Shown: positions 8,882-17,910 of the stretch, piece by piece | Layout of the letters: every line of letters starts with the position of its first letter | How positions within the stretch are numbered: position 1 is the first letter of the stretch | Origin: Lewinella sp. LCG006 | Lineage (GTDB): Bacteria; Bacteroidota; Bacteroidia; Chitinophagales; Saprospiraceae | Length of the DNA stretch: 64,000 nucleotides | Assembly: GCF_040784935.1 (NCBI RefSeq) | Contig: NZ_CP160680.1 | Location: 5,623,802-5,687,801, forward strand | Direction of reading: 5' to 3' | Translations under genes and position numbers: made by a program | The notes under the pieces: generated by a model | What the model was told of the DNA's origin: nothing | Databases searched by the model: none | What the model saw: only the letters and a program-made list of their open reading frames with translations

Positions 8882-9660
8882 TGACTTATTTTGGCCTCAT
8901 TGGTTATCCTTTGTCTCATTCCTTTTCCGAGAGCTATTTTACGGAAAAATTTTCCCAAGAAGGCATTGCTGATCGCTTCCGTTACGAAACTTACCCGCTC
9001 GCTCAGCTCACAGAGCTACCCGCTTTGATTGCTAGCAAGCCTGGTTTGCTAGGCCTCAATGTGACCATTCCATACAAAGAAGCAGTGATGGCTTATCTGG
9101 ATGAATTAAGTCCAGCTGCTGCTGAAATAGGAGCGGTGAATACCATTCTTTTTAAAGACGGGAAAAGCATTGGTTACAATACCGACGTAATAGGTTTTCA
9201 AGACAGCCTGGATGCTTTTTTGATGGCCAATGGTGGCCCTGCCAGCAATGCACTCATCCTGGGTACGGGAGGAGCAGCCAAAGGAATTGCCTGGGTATTG
9301 CAAAATAAAGGCGTCCATTTTGATCACGTATCCAGAACCCCCCTGGCGGGACAATTATCTTACCAGGATTTGAATGAGGAAATATGCTCAGGTGTAGATC
9401 TCATTGTCAACACCACGCCATTAGGAATGTCTCCAAATATTGAAACTTGTCCTGATATTCCGTATCATTGTTTAGGAAAAGGACATCGCCTCTATGATTT
9501 AGTCTACAATCCCGCTGAAACCCTGTTTCTTAAGCAAGGCCGAGCACAAGGTGCAGCAACCCTTAATGGCTTAGCCATGTTACATGGACAGGCTGAAGCC
9601 GCTTGGTCGATTTGGACAAACCACGAAGATATCGCTAGAAAAGATGAAGGAATTAGGTAA
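8878..9660 (+). CDS. aroE: Shikimate dehydrogenase (NADP+)
   Basis: The 260-residue enzyme reduces 3-dehydroshikimate to shikimate in aromatic amino-acid synthesis. Visible motifs are the substrate-binding GYPLSHSFS near residue 8, NVTIPYKEAV with the catalytic Lys67, GAVNT, GYNTDVIGF with the catalytic Asp103, the nucleotide-binding LGTGGAAKGIAW, VNTTPLGM, and the C-terminal NGLAMLHGQAEAA. The length is normal for the family. The start overlaps the DUF368 stop by 4 bp. The 3' end overlaps the proline dehydrogenase start by 17 bp, so the three genes form a compact operon although their pathways are unrelated. Confidence 0.97.
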   Translation: MMTYFGLIGYPLSHSFSESYFTEKFSQEGIADRFRYETYPLAQLTELPALIASKPGLLGLNVTIPYKEAVMAYLDELSPAAAEIGAVNTILFKDGKSIGYNTDVIGFQDSLDAFLMANGGPASNALILGTGGAAKGIAWVLQNKGVHFDHVSRTPLAGQLSYQDLNEEICSGVDLIVNTTPLGMSPNIETCPDIPYHCLGKGHRLYDLVYNPAETLFLKQGRAQGAATLNGLAMLHGQAEAAWSIWTNHEDIARKDEGIR

Positions 9661-10897
9661 ACCTGTGCCCAAAGACATGGAGAAAACCCAAGCCATCGCC
9701 GAAGGCATGGTAGGAGAGGATATTTTGCAAATCAATTTTTCTAACACGGAAATTGCTTTTGCTCACAAGACCGATGCCGAGCTGAAAAAAGCCGCGTGGC
9801 TCTTCAAAATGATGAACAAAGCCTGGTTGGTCAATATGGGGTCAGAATTGGGCTTGTTGGCCATTAGGTTGCGCTTGCCTTTCGTAGAGACCATCGTCAA
9901 GAACACGATTTTTGAGCAGTTTTGTGGCGGCACAACCCTGCTGGAAAGTATGCCCTCCATTGACCAATTGGCCAAATTCAATACCTTGACGATTCTCGAT
10001 TATGGGGCAGAAGCAAAAGAAACAGAAGAGGATTACAACCATACCATGAAGGAGACGATTCGGTCGATTGAGTTTGCTAAACACAACGATTTCGTCCCGG
10101 TAGTGAGTGCCAAGATCAGTGGCTTGGCGCGCTTTGGATTGCTAGAGAGCCTCCAGAAAGGAGAACCTTTTACCGACGCCACCCGGCAAGAATACAAAGT
10201 GGTCCTCAAACGGATGGATGCCATCTGCCACGTAGCTTGTACCCATGGGGTAGGGGTGTTTTTTGATGCCGAAGAAAGTTGGATTCAAGACAGTATTGAC
10301 CACTTGGTGACGGTAATGATGCGGCGTTACAATCGTGAGAAAGTCGTAGTGTACAATACCTTCCAGCTGTATCGCCACGATCGGCTACAGTTTTTGTTTG
10401 ATTCCTACCAATTGGCAAAACGGGGAGGTTATAAACTGGGGGCCAAAATGGTACGTGGTGCCTACATGGACAAGGAACGTGAGCGTGCAGCCGAGTTGGG
10501 TTATCCTTCGCCTATTCAGCCCAACAAGGAGGCTACGGATGATGCTTTTAATACCGCCATCCGCTTCTGTGTGGATCACTACGAAGAAATTGGCTCTTGC
10601 AATGCTTCTCATAATGCAGCTAGTGCCCGCCTTCAGGCCGAGTTGATCGTAGAGAAGGGAATTCCTCGTAATCACCCTCACTTGAACTTTTGCCAACTAT
10701 ACGGCATGAGTGACCACCTGACGTTCAACCTTGCAAAAGCAGGGTTCAATGTAGCTAAGTATGTAGTTTACGGACAGGTGAAAGAAGTTGTTCCTTATTT
10801 GATTCGAAGAGCCCAGGAAAATAGCTCTGTGACAGGAGACATGAGTAGAGAGCTAGAGTTGGTCACCAAGGAAGTAAAACGCCGGGGGCTTGCTTAA
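9644..10897 (+). CDS. Proline dehydrogenase, single-domain
   Basis: The 417-residue protein carries the PRODH TIM-barrel signature: ILDYGAEAKETEEDYN, VVSAKISGLARFGLLE, VGVFFDAEESWIQDSID, YNTFQLYRHDRLQFL, GGYKLGAKMVRGAYMDKERERA and the FAD/substrate region near HNAASARLQAELI. It oxidises proline to pyrroline-5-carboxylate with FAD and feeds electrons to the respiratory chain. It lacks the P5C dehydrogenase domain of bifunctional PutA. I chose ATG 9644; ATG 9677 (MEKTQ) is the alternative and would remove the 17-bp overlap with aroE. No partner P5C dehydrogenase gene is in the window. Confidence 0.93.
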   Translation: MKELGKPVPKDMEKTQAIAEGMVGEDILQINFSNTEIAFAHKTDAELKKAAWLFKMMNKAWLVNMGSELGLLAIRLRLPFVETIVKNTIFEQFCGGTTLLESMPSIDQLAKFNTLTILDYGAEAKETEEDYNHTMKETIRSIEFAKHNDFVPVVSAKISGLARFGLLESLQKGEPFTDATRQEYKVVLKRMDAICHVACTHGVGVFFDAEESWIQDSIDHLVTVMMRRYNREKVVVYNTFQLYRHDRLQFLFDSYQLAKRGGYKLGAKMVRGAYMDKERERAAELGYPSPIQPNKEATDDAFNTAIRFCVDHYEEIGSCNASHNAASARLQAELIVEKGIPRNHPHLNFCQLYGMSDHLTFNLAKAGFNVAKYVVYGQVKEVVPYLIRRAQENSSVTGDMSRELELVTKEVKRRGLA

Positions 10898-11385
10898 TCA
10901 GGATAAATATTAAGAGTCTTTTATATTTGATATTTATTCGGATATTTTCTTTTTCTATTAATTAAAAACTATATTTGTATTCCTTTACAAGCATAAACGC
11001 CGGGGAGATACTGATCATGGTATACTCGTCCTGCTTGCATACTATGTATTCTACACTCGCCTTGAAATTCACAAATGAAATGACTTAAAGGTTGTTTCAG
11101 CTTGTGCAGTCCCGTTGCCTCAGTTATTGGAAAGTTTTTTACTACCTGAACATGTTCAGACCCAAACAGTATTGTTTTATTCTCAGGTAGTATTAGCAAC
11201 ACTTGGTGTAATAAATTAAGACTTCGCGCAAGTCTGAAAACTCTTTTTTGCGCATAAGAAGTAGCTTTGGATTTTGCGAATTACACTGTTATTATCCCAT
11301 GAACATACACTCAGACTTTGGTCTTTTATTAGGGTTGGCCTGATGGAAGGAGATGACTTCTACGGAAGCAAAAAGGAAGAAAGGT
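10898..11385 (+). other. Intergenic region, 488 bp, with palindromes
   Basis: The stretch is AT-rich. A perfect 14-bp palindrome CTGAACATGTTCAG lies at 11146-11159, inside an outer 9-bp inverted repeat ACTACCTGA (11141-11149) and TCAGGTAGT (11183-11191). TATATTTG at 10970-10977 resembles a -7 promoter element. A minus-strand open frame of 77 codons starting GTG (10969-11202) has no recognisable domain; its end, LPGVYACKGIQI, faintly recalls the end of a sorting domain. I do not call it a gene. Confidence 0.5.
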
Positions 11386-14300
11386 ATGTTCAACTATCTA
11401 CAAAAAAAAGGGGTCTTGTTCGCGTGTATTTGTTTGGGCCTTGCTCCAGCTATTGCTTGGGGGCAACCGTGCGACGGACAAGAAGGTGCGCTTACGGATA
11501 CACCGATACCGGTTTCGGAATCAAGTGCGAGTAACCCTGAGGCACATTGTTTTTACTTTCGCTTTGACAGCGATATTACCGGCTGGCCCACCGGTATCAC
11601 GATGGATTTGTGGCATGAATACGAAGGCGACCTTGGTATTTTTGTCGAAGCCTGTGGACAACGGCTCAATATCTTGCAACGCCCCGGTGCCGTTGGCAAT
11701 TGTGATGCTGATTGTGCCTTTAATATTCCTGATGGCGACTGTGGAAGTAGTGCCATCATTGGTACCCAAGCTGCTCCTGAAATCATCACTTTTTATGATA
11801 CGGGTACCGAGCCTGATAACGGCATTTCGGCTGGAGGTAATTTCGGCCTTACCATGGATGATGCCTGTGGTGTAGGTACGCTAGGGGTGAATTCTTTCGT
11901 TGATCTATGGAGTAATTGCCCCGAGGGCTTGGTCGAAGCCGAAATATGCTTCACCGATCACGCAAGCCTCCACCAAGGCTACGTTTCCAATCTCAATTTC
12001 ATCTTCCCTAATCCCTACGTTTGTGGGTGTATGGATCCCAATGCCATCAACTTCAACCCGGATGCCAGTGTCAGCAGTGGGGATTGTTTTTATGAGTGTC
12101 AGGATTTTGGGGTCGAAAATCTAAACCCTCTGATCAATGCTTGTGCTGGAGATACTGTCACCCTTTCAGTTACCGCGGCATTAGCGAGCAATCCTACCTT
12201 TGAATGGATTGGCACGGGATTGGGCACCGACTATTTAGAAAACCCCAACAGTGCTACGACCCGCGTTTTTCTGCCCCAGGGCTTTTCAGGGAATATTACC
12301 TATACCTGTACCATTACGGATCAGTACAATTGCCAGGAATTTGCCTCCACGCAAGTCATGGTAGCCGCCGGACCTACGGTCAATATTGCTGGCGAAACCT
12401 TTGTGTGTGGTACCGACAGTACCCAACTGATTTTGGAAGGTGGCCCTTTCCAGAGTATATTATGGAGCAATAATGCAACTATGGATACCATCCTTGTTGG
12501 TGCGGGAACCTACAGTGTAACGGTGATGGACGGAGGTGCTTGTGCGGCAACAGATGTGGTGGTGGTCAACGCCTTTGCTACTCCTTCGGTAGTGATCAAT
12601 GGTCCTGATACGATTTGTGCAACGGATAACGCCCTATTATTTGCCGATACCAGTTTCGTCAGCTATCAGTGGTCCAATGGCGATACACTTTCCTTTACAA
12701 ACGCACAGCTACCAGGCGATTACATGCTCGAAGTCGTAGACAGCAATGGTTGTACGGCACGCGATACCTTTACGCTGGCACATTACCCCTTAACTCCACT
12801 CACCATCACGGGCCCCTCTACTTTTTGTGTAGATGAAACTGCTATGTTGACCGCATCAACTGGTTTTGTGAGCTACCTTTGGTCGACGGGTGATACCACG
12901 ATGACCATTGAAGTCATGCAGGCAGATACCCTACTTTTGCTGGCTGTAGACAGCAGTGGCTGTTCGGTTGAAGCATCCTTTATCATCGACACCCTGACAC
13001 TTCCTGTGCCCATGATCACAGGGCCAGGTAGTCTTTGCCCTGGCGACGCTACTACGCTCAGTGCTACTCCGGGGTTCGCAAGTTATCTTTGGTCAACGGG
13101 TAGTATTAACAGCTCCATCATGACGGATACTGCGGGCGTTTACCAACTGACCGTTGTCGATTCAGCAGGTTGTTCGGCCTCAACTACTTTTGGATTACTA
13201 GCGGCATCTGTACCCTCACCCGAAATTGTGGGGGATACGGTTTTCTGTATTGGTGATAGTACGCTTCTTGCTGTTGACCCTGTTTTTTCAACTTACCTTT
13301 GGTCTACCGGAGACACGACGGCACAAGTGTTTATCAATCAGCCCGGTAGCTATACTGTTGCGGTGACCAATGCAGCGGGCTGTCTGGGTGCAGATACGGT
13401 TATTTTAACCAATTTTGTACCTGAACCGGTTGTCATCAGTGGGCCTACTGAAATTTGTCCTGGAACGAGTACTACGCTCACTGGTCCAGCTGGATTCACG
13501 GATTATTTGTGGTCTACTGGCGCAACAACAGTTGCTATCTCTGTAGATGCTGCTGCTGTTTATGAATTATCCGCAACCGATAGCAATGGCTGTCGGGTGA
13601 GTGGTAGCTTTACGCTTTCAGCATTATCTTCTCCCAGCGTGAGCATTACAGGTGTTTCGGAAATATGCGTGGACGGAAATGGCCAATTGGCTGCTACACC
13701 AGGTTTTGTGAGTTACCTATGGTCTGATGCCAGTGAAACGGAGACCATCACAGTGATGGATGCCCAGGTTTATGGCGTGACGGTGACGGATGATTTTGGC
13801 TGTACAGCGACTGCCAGCCAGGAAGTTAGTTTCTCTATTCCTGAAATTAGCATTGATGGGGAAGATAGTTTCTGTGCAGGTGGAAATACCAGCCTGTCGG
13901 CAGACGGAGCTTACGCAAGTTATCTGTGGTCAACGACCGAAGAAACACCAAGTATCACGGTAGATCAAGCAGGCACCTATTCCCTTACCATTACCAACGA
14001 TTTGGGCTGTTCGGCGGAAGCCGATCTACAGGTAAGCATTGACACGCTGCCGACCCCCTCGATTACGGGTAACCTCAGTTTTTGCGAAGGTGTAACATCG
14101 GTGCTGAATGGTGGGGCCGGATATGTCAATTACGACTGGTCCACACTTCCCAATGGCGCACAGTTGTTGACCATCAACACGGGTGGTACTTACGGGCTAA
14201 CGGTGACCGACGGAAATGGCTGTACCGGGGAAGACATGGTCGAGGTGACGACATCCCCTTCGCCTTCACCTACGATTATTGGCGAAACAGGATTTTGCCC

Positions 14301-17300
14301 GGGTGATACCACCTTGCTAAGTAGTGGCGAAACCTATGCCCTCTATTTTTGGAACAATGGTGATACAGGGCCTCAAACCATGGCTTTTACAGAAGGCATC
14401 ATAAGACTTACCGTAATTGATGAAAACGGTTGTGTAGGTACCACTGCCGAAGTCGTCGATGAATTTTTTACCACCGATCCACAAATCAATGGTGAATTGC
14501 AATTTTGCGTAGCTACCACTACCGAGCTGACGGTAAGTCCGGCTTTCGAAACCTACCTTTGGTCGAACAATGATACAACGCCGACCACAACCTTTAACAT
14601 TCCTGGTACCGCAGGCGTGACGGTTACGGATAGCAATGGTTGTGTTACCAGTAGTGTCGCCGACCTGAGCCTCTTTCCTGAAGGAACCTTGGCCATCGTT
14701 GCTCCGGCCGGATTCTGCGCCAATGAAAGCGCAACCCTGAGCGTGACGGGAGATTTCGTCAATTATCTCTGGTCGACAGGGGAAACAACCAGCGAAATAA
14801 GCGTTACAACCGATGATCCCTTAAGCGTCACCGCAATGGATGCCTTTGGGTGTACTTATAGCAGTGATGTTGAATTAGAAATGTATCAGCTCCCCGAGCC
14901 CGCTATCGTAGGAGAGCTTAGTTTCTGTGATGGTTTTCCTACCACACTGGGGGTCTCAGAAAGCTATAGTGCCTATTCTTGGTCGACAAGTGCGACCACC
15001 GAGACAATCAGTGTAGGGATGGCCGGGCCCGTGAGCCTGACGGTGACGGATAGTAATAATTGCGTAGGCACCACTCAGGTCAACGTAAACCTGGCACCAG
15101 GTTTGTTACCTCAAATTGCTGGTGACCAAGGACTTTGTCCAGGTGAAACCACCACGCTTTTTGTTACGGAGGAGTTTGCTACCTATACCTGGTCGGATGG
15201 GAGTATGGAAAACAACCTTTTGGTTGATGCTGCGGGTACGTACACCGTTTCTGTAACCAATGCCGCTGGCTGTAGCGGTGAGGTTGCAGTGGATGTACAA
15301 GGATTTAGTGGAGCGACGGTAGCGATTGATGGAAATACTTCCTTCTGTGAGGGGGAGAGTGCTTTGCTTACGGCGCAGGCTTCTTCTAGTGGCACTTTTT
15401 TGTGGAATACTGGAGCCATGAGTCCCGAATTGGAGGTAGATGCTGCTGGGGACTACAGCCTGGTGTTTACGGATAACAATGGTTGCGAGGCTAGTGCCAT
15501 GCTATCCGTAGAAGTGTTGGCTTTACCTCCGGTTGCCATTGTTGGACCGGACGAATTTTGTGCTGGCGGTTCTGCGGACTTGATGGTATCTTCTGGTTTT
15601 GCCAACTATCTCTGGAGTACGGGAGAAATGGAACCAAGCATTACTATCAACACCGCTGGCCCAATAAGCGTAACGGTAACGGATGACCAAGGCTGTCAGA
15701 ATGAGGACTTTACCAGCGTTACCGAAATTAACCTACCCTTGGCCTTTGCCGGGGAAGACAATACCCTGGATTGTGATACAGAGATGGTCGTATTGGGGAG
15801 TCAAACAACTACCCAGGGAGACACCATTTCCTACCTTTGGTCAGGGCCAGGAATCAATAGCAACAACCAGGGAGAATTATCGCCCGAGGTGGACGAGCCA
15901 GGACAGTATACGCTATTGGTGACCGATGAAGCCAATGGATGTTTGAGTGTTGTAGACACTGTGGAAGTATTCCTGATGAACGAATTACCGACGATTGCGT
16001 TGGCCGTAAACGATACGCTGGATTGTATTACCAATTCCGTATTACTTGACGGAAGTGGTTCGGCGACTGGGCAAGCCTTCACTTACCAGTGGCTTGATCC
16101 TAATGGCGAAACCATTGAGACGGCAACGAGCTTGAGCTTGGAGGCCACGACGCCCGGCCTCTACACCCTAATCGTCACCAATGAACTCACGGCTTGTGTA
16201 GCGCAGACAGACGTAGAAGTGGAAGAAAATAGAGATCATCCAAGTATTTCCCTGGACGGAGACAACCAACTCAATTGTCTGGTCACTGAGGTAAGCCTTA
16301 CGGGAACGATCACTAACCCCTCCGCCAACCTACAGCAGCTGTGGACCACCGCGGGAGGAGTTATTGTAGGGAATCCGTCTGCATCCTCCATCGTAGCTAA
16401 TGTTCCTGGGGTATATGTTTATACTGTGACCGACAATGCCAATGGCTGTGCAACCGCATTGTCCCTGGAGGTCATGGAGGATGTAGCTGTTCCCACAGCG
16501 ATTACCAGTGACGCGGCAACGCTATTTTGCAGTGAGGAAACTTTGACGATCAGTGGTCAGGGAAGTAGCGAGGGCAGTGAGTTTGCTTACCAATGGTGGG
16601 AAGCCAGCGCTCCTATTGCTGGAGAAAACGATCTTGCCTTGACGGTGCAAATGCCCGGAACTTTTACCCTTGTCGTTACGAATACCAATAATGGTTGCAC
16701 CGCAAGTGCCGCTGTCGTCATCAATGAAGATCCTGATGCTCCACAAGATTTTGACTTGGTTTTTGATCCACCAACTTGTGCCGGAGAAACCGACGGTAGT
16801 GTTACGGTCAGTAATGTCAGTGGTGGTCTGAGCCCTTACGTTTACAGTTTTTCAGGGCAACCTTTCAGCACCAGTACAAATTATAACAATCTGGGTGCAG
16901 GAAGTTACACCATCGTCGTGGAAGACGCCAACGGCTGCCAATTATCGACTGTTGCTGAACTGGAGGACGGCAACGACCTGACAGTTGAATTAGGAGAGGA
17001 CCAAACCATTGAGGTGGGTGATGAGGTAGATATTTTCCCTTTACTAAGTATTGATTCTTTACAGTTGCAATCCTTGACGTGGAATACACTCGCCTCTCTT
17101 AATTGCCCTGAATGTCTTTATCAAAAAGACATTACCTTATTTGAGTCCACACAATTTTTCTTAACGGTCACGGATGAGAATGGTTGTACAGCAAATGATG
17201 CAGTCACCATTTTCGTCCGAATCAAGGAAGGCATCTATGTACCTAACATATTTTCACCTAATGGTGATGGCGATAATGATGTCTTCTACATCTTTTCCGA

Positions 17301-17523
17301 TGATAATACCATTGAAAAAATTAACTCATTTCGGATTTTCGAACGTTGGGGTAGCCTGGTTTTTGAAAGGACAGATATCCAACCCAACGATCCAAACGTA
17401 GGTTGGGATGGAACTCACCGGGGGGAAACATTAAATCCTGCCGTATTTGTCTGGTTTGCAGAAGTTGAATTGAAAAATGGAGACCTAAAAGTTCTGAAGG
17501 GAGATGTTACATTGATTAGATAA
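11386..17523 (+). CDS. Giant secreted Ig-like repeat protein, type B (CHU_C) T9SS domain
   Basis: The 2045-residue product starts with a signal peptide (MFNYLQKKGVLFACICLGLAPAIAWG). A beta-sandwich N-terminal domain follows (about 30-210), similar to proprotein-convertase P domains (MDLWHEYEGDLGIFVE). At about 214 is the Bacteroidota motif GCMDPNAINFNPDAS. Sixteen short Ig-like repeats of about 70 residues follow (about 330-1445), each of the form TG..FC.G..TLS...GF..YLWSTG...G.Y.LTVTD..GC, then four longer repeats with TYQW and NGC, and one SprB-type repeat (about 1785-1865). The end (about 1951-2045, VPNIFSPNGDGDND...FRIFERWG...WDG) is the gliding-motility-associated C-terminal domain that targets proteins to T9SS. 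It is probably a surface adhesin. It shares its whole architecture with the next gene. Confidence 0.92.
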   Translation: MFNYLQKKGVLFACICLGLAPAIAWGQPCDGQEGALTDTPIPVSESSASNPEAHCFYFRFDSDITGWPTGITMDLWHEYEGDLGIFVEACGQRLNILQRPGAVGNCDADCAFNIPDGDCGSSAIIGTQAAPEIITFYDTGTEPDNGISAGGNFGLTMDDACGVGTLGVNSFVDLWSNCPEGLVEAEICFTDHASLHQGYVSNLNFIFPNPYVCGCMDPNAINFNPDASVSSGDCFYECQDFGVENLNPLINACAGDTVTLSVTAALASNPTFEWIGTGLGTDYLENPNSATTRVFLPQGFSGNITYTCTITDQYNCQEFASTQVMVAAGPTVNIAGETFVCGTDSTQLILEGGPFQSILWSNNATMDTILVGAGTYSVTVMDGGACAATDVVVVNAFATPSVVINGPDTICATDNALLFADTSFVSYQWSNGDTLSFTNAQLPGDYMLEVVDSNGCTARDTFTLAHYPLTPLTITGPSTFCVDETAMLTASTGFVSYLWSTGDTTMTIEVMQADTLLLLAVDSSGCSVEASFIIDTLTLPVPMITGPGSLCPGDATTLSATPGFASYLWSTGSINSSIMTDTAGVYQLTVVDSAGCSASTTFGLLAASVPSPEIVGDTVFCIGDSTLLAVDPVFSTYLWSTGDTTAQVFINQPGSYTVAVTNAAGCLGADTVILTNFVPEPVVISGPTEICPGTSTTLTGPAGFTDYLWSTGATTVAISVDAAAVYELSATDSNGCRVSGSFTLSALSSPSVSITGVSEICVDGNGQLAATPGFVSYLWSDASETETITVMDAQVYGVTVTDDFGCTATASQEVSFSIPEISIDGEDSFCAGGNTSLSADGAYASYLWSTTEETPSITVDQAGTYSLTITNDLGCSAEADLQVSIDTLPTPSITGNLSFCEGVTSVLNGGAGYVNYDWSTLPNGAQLLTINTGGTYGLTVTDGNGCTGEDMVEVTTSPSPSPTIIGETGFCPGDTTLLSSGETYALYFWNNGDTGPQTMAFTEGIIRLTVIDENGCVGTTAEVVDEFFTTDPQINGELQFCVATTTELTVSPAFETYLWSNNDTTPTTTFNIPGTAGVTVTDSNGCVTSSVADLSLFPEGTLAIVAPAGFCANESATLSVTGDFVNYLWSTGETTSEISVTTDDPLSVTAMDAFGCTYSSDVELEMYQLPEPAIVGELSFCDGFPTTLGVSESYSAYSWSTSATTETISVGMAGPVSLTVTDSNNCVGTTQVNVNLAPGLLPQIAGDQGLCPGETTTLFVTEEFATYTWSDGSMENNLLVDAAGTYTVSVTNAAGCSGEVAVDVQGFSGATVAIDGNTSFCEGESALLTAQASSSGTFLWNTGAMSPELEVDAAGDYSLVFTDNNGCEASAMLSVEVLALPPVAIVGPDEFCAGGSADLMVSSGFANYLWSTGEMEPSITINTAGPISVTVTDDQGCQNEDFTSVTEINLPLAFAGEDNTLDCDTEMVVLGSQTTTQGDTISYLWSGPGINSNNQGELSPEVDEPGQYTLLVTDEANGCLSVVDTVEVFLMNELPTIALAVNDTLDCITNSVLLDGSGSATGQAFTYQWLDPNGETIETATSLSLEATTPGLYTLIVTNELTACVAQTDVEVEENRDHPSISLDGDNQLNCLVTEVSLTGTITNPSANLQQLWTTAGGVIVGNPSASSIVANVPGVYVYTVTDNANGCATALSLEVMEDVAVPTAITSDAATLFCSEETLTISGQGSSEGSEFAYQWWEASAPIAGENDLALTVQMPGTFTLVVTNTNNGCTASAAVVINEDPDAPQDFDLVFDPPTCAGETDGSVTVSNVSGGLSPYVYSFSGQPFSTSTNYNNLGAGSYTIVVEDANGCQLSTVAELEDGNDLTVELGEDQTIEVGDEVDIFPLLSIDSLQLQSLTWNTLASLNCPECLYQKDITLFESTQFFLTVTDENGCTANDAVTIFVRIKEGIYVPNIFSPNGDGDNDVFYIFSDDNTIEKINSFRIFERWGSLVFERTDIQPNDPNVGWDGTHRGETLNPAVFVWFAEVELKNGDLKVLKGDVTLIR

Positions 17524-17910
17524 ATTTTAATATGTAGCCTAAGTTGCTGCAATAATGCTTGTTATAGCAATTATCGTCAATGAACGGACTTTATTTTATT
17601 TGGTTTTTCTTTTTTTCCTGAAAGAAAAACCTACTTTTGTAACACAGCGAACCTATAAAAGAAGATGAAGTCAGTTATTTCCAAATAATTGGCTAGTCTT
17701 AAGTCTTACTTCTTTAGCTGAGTTAATAGTGTATTAGAAACTGTGCTGAAGTTGACTAGACCAAAAAAAGAGGCAAAAGGATCACACCTTTTGCTGCTAT
17801 CCTATTTCCCGAAATCACTCGTGCTCTCGTAGGCTATCTTTCTGTTGCTAATACTATCAGTATGGAATACCGATAGATTGGTATTATTGAAATTTTCAAT
17901 CAAGTTGTCT
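17524..17910 (+). other. Intergenic leader, 387 bp, between the giant paralogues
   Basis: A perfect 11-bp hairpin stem (GGTTTTTCTTT, 17602-17612, with its complement 17621-17631) lies directly before TACTTTTG (17632-17639), a -7-like element. A second 8-bp hairpin (GCAAAAGG, 17773-17780, with 17787-17794) lies in the transcribed leader. No short gene is visible. The paralogues may therefore be transcribed separately. Confidence 0.5.
17632..17639 (+). promoter_or_regulatory. Possible -7 promoter element of the second giant gene
   Basis: TACTTTTG fits TAnnTTTG. It abuts the 17602-17631 hairpin, whose T-rich left arm would occupy the -33 region. It would give a leader of about 270 bases. Confidence 0.35.

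Noticed and set aside
9584-9643. Upstream extension of proline dehydrogenase into aroE
   Set aside because: The extra 20 residues lie inside the conserved end of aroE and are not typical of the family.
10969-11202. 77-codon minus-strand frame in the gap before the giant genes
   Set aside because: It has a GTG start, no recognisable domain and overlaps palindromes. It could be a remnant, but I cannot support a gene.
12376-15730. Regularly spaced repeats that could be mistaken for a CRISPR-like array
   Set aside because: The periodicity is about 210 bp and in frame, and conservation is at the protein level (Ig-like repeats).
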